Shown here: positions 63,220 through 64,000 of the stretch, one piece after another
How positions within the stretch are numbered: the stretch's first letter is position 1
Layout of the letters: every line of letters begins with the position of its first letter
Assembly: GCF_004765785.1 (NCBI RefSeq)
Contig: NZ_SBIT01000007.1
Coordinates: forward strand, 124,001-188,000
Length of the DNA stretch: 64,000 bases
DNA from: Halorussus ruber
GTDB taxonomy: Archaea > Halobacteriota > Halobacteria > Halobacteriales > Haladaptataceae
Direction: 5' to 3'
Notes under the pieces: generated by a model
The model's database searches: none
What the model saw: the letters and a program-made list of their open reading frames with translations, nothing else
What the model was told of the DNA's origin: nothing
Made by a program: the position numbers and the translations under genes

Positions 63220-64000
63220 CTAGTCCGCCCCGCTCTGCACCGCCCGCCCGCCTTCCTCACGGACCTGCGCCTGCGGCGGCAGCGAGTTCCGCACGTCCTC
63301 GCGGCCCTCCTCGGTCACGGCCCGAGCGTAGGCCTCGGGCATCACCTTCACGAACTGCGAGAGCGCGGCGTCCCAGTTGTCCAGCAGCTCCGCGGCGCGC
63401 TCGCTGTCGGTGTAGGCCGCGTGGTTCTCCACGAGGCGGCGGAGGACGCGCTCGTCGCGCTCCGAGAGGGAGCGTTCGAGGCCGACCATTCCCTCGTTGA
63501 GGCTGTCGGCGAAGTCGCCGCCGTCGTCCAGCACGTAGGCAATCCCGCCGGACATTCCCGCGGCGAAGTTCTTGCCCGTGTCGCCCAGCACCGCCACGAC
63601 GCCGCCGGTCATGTACTCGCAACCGTGGTCGCCGACGCCCTCCACGACGGCCTTCACGCCGGAGTTGCGGACCGCGAATCGCTCGCCAGCGACGCCGTTG
63701 ACGTAGACCTCGCCGCCGGTCGCGCCGTAGAGCGCGACGTTGCCCACGACGACGTTCTCGGTGGGGTCGTAGGCCGCCGAGTCGGGCGTCTCGACCGCGA
63801 TGCGGCCGCCCGAGAGGCCCTTGCCGAGGTAGTCGTTGGCCGCCCCTTCGAGGAGGAAGTCCACGCCCGACTGGAGGAAGGCACCGAAGCTCTGGCCCGC
63901 GGTCCCCCGGAACGAGACCGAGAGCGTCCCGTCGGGCAGGCCGCCCTCGCCGTGAATCTCCGAGATGCGCCCCGAGAGCATCGCGCCGACTGCGCGGTCC
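63220..64000 (-). CDS. gltB: Glutamate synthase large subunit, C-terminal part (truncated by window)
   Basis: The last 259 residues are visible; the frame is open to the window edge. The GXGXG-type beta-helix domain is clear: [71 protein letters not shown] and [17 protein letters not shown]. This domain ends the large subunit that makes glutamate from glutamine and 2-oxoglutarate. The tail ([19 protein letters not shown]) is typical. The catalytic amidotransferase and FMN domains lie outside. Confidence 0.93.
   Translation of the reverse strand, partial: DRAVGAMLSGRISEIHGEGGLPDGTLSVSFRGTAGQSFGAFLQSGVDFLLEGAANDYLGKGLSGGRIAVETPDSAAYDPTENVVVGNVALYGATGGEVYVNGVAGERFAVRNSGVKAVVEGVGDHGCEYMTGGVVAVLGDTGKNFAAGMSGGIAYVLDDGGDFADSLNEGMVGLERSLSERDERVLRRLVENHAAYTDSERAAELLDNWDAALSQFVKVMPEAYARAVTEEGREDVRNSLPPQAQVREEGGRAVQSGAD

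Overview
This window is chromosomal DNA from a haloarchaeon (class Halobacteria). The evidence is a high overall GC content, Glu/Asp-rich proteins, Tat signal peptides, TATA boxes about 25 nt upstream of start codons with no leader, and a set of archaeal marker genes: aCPSF1/FttA, Spt5, SecE, FtsZ1, DtdA, the archaeal shikimate-pathway aldolase, sn-glycerol-1-phosphate dehydrogenase, Dph6, PurNH and FolCP. Genus cannot be fixed from sequence alone.

Layout. 1-8 kb: 3' part of aCPSF1, a cysteine-less MGMT-like protein divergent from trpCBA plus ADH synthase, then an MfnA-type decarboxylase. 8-18.5 kb: a 23-residue-repeat Tat protein, a DUF1508 protein, a VTT membrane protein, SppA, the spt5-secE-ftsZ1 cluster, dtdA and two cation/Ca2+ exchanger-like genes. 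18.5-30.8 kb: aroE, HhH and Rieske proteins, a lipoprotein, three regulators, a nucleotidyltransferase, a Tat-exported SH3/SleB-like protein, dph6, DUF373 and PHP proteins. 30.8-45 kb: EndoIII, DUF371, a degenerate GH2 protein, a coiled-coil protein, a TumE/TumA toxin-antitoxin pair, purB divergent from purNH, and folCP. 45-47.3 kb: a low-GC island with a secreted HELNH metalloprotease gene convergent with a gene for a Tat-type precursor whose last 54 residues hold 12 cysteines (halocin-C8-like layout). 47.4-60.9 kb: glycosyltransferase, an S9 peptidase flanked by two DUF7344 regulators, a cluster of paralogous Tat proteins, Nudix, egsA, an epimerase and a GNAT-zinc-ribbon protein. 60.9-63.1 kb: a strongly AT-rich two-gene operon, one gene carrying a PD-(D/E)xK nuclease signature, inserted next to gltB. 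The window ends inside gltB.

Two families of structured intergenic repeats run through the window. Family A (five copies) is a long hairpin with a conserved GC-rich basal stem, a variable arm and a CTTCAAGAAG-like tail; all five copies point the same way as the flanking genes and lie about 110-155 bp upstream of a start codon, and one copy has a fully compensated basal stem. Family B (five copies) runs from a GCGCGCTGGCG end to a GGCAATAGCTAGCTTC end; two copies are directly followed by 5-unit tandem arrays of 22 and 33 bp.

Pathway links: trpCBA, ADH synthase and AroE together cover aromatic amino-acid synthesis; PurB, PurNH and FolCP link purine synthesis to folate; aCPSF1, Spt5 and SecE/FtsZ1 are core transcription, secretion and division genes. 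The accessory content (the halocin-like island, TumE/TumA, the PD-(D/E)xK pair and the repeats) is where new biology is most likely.
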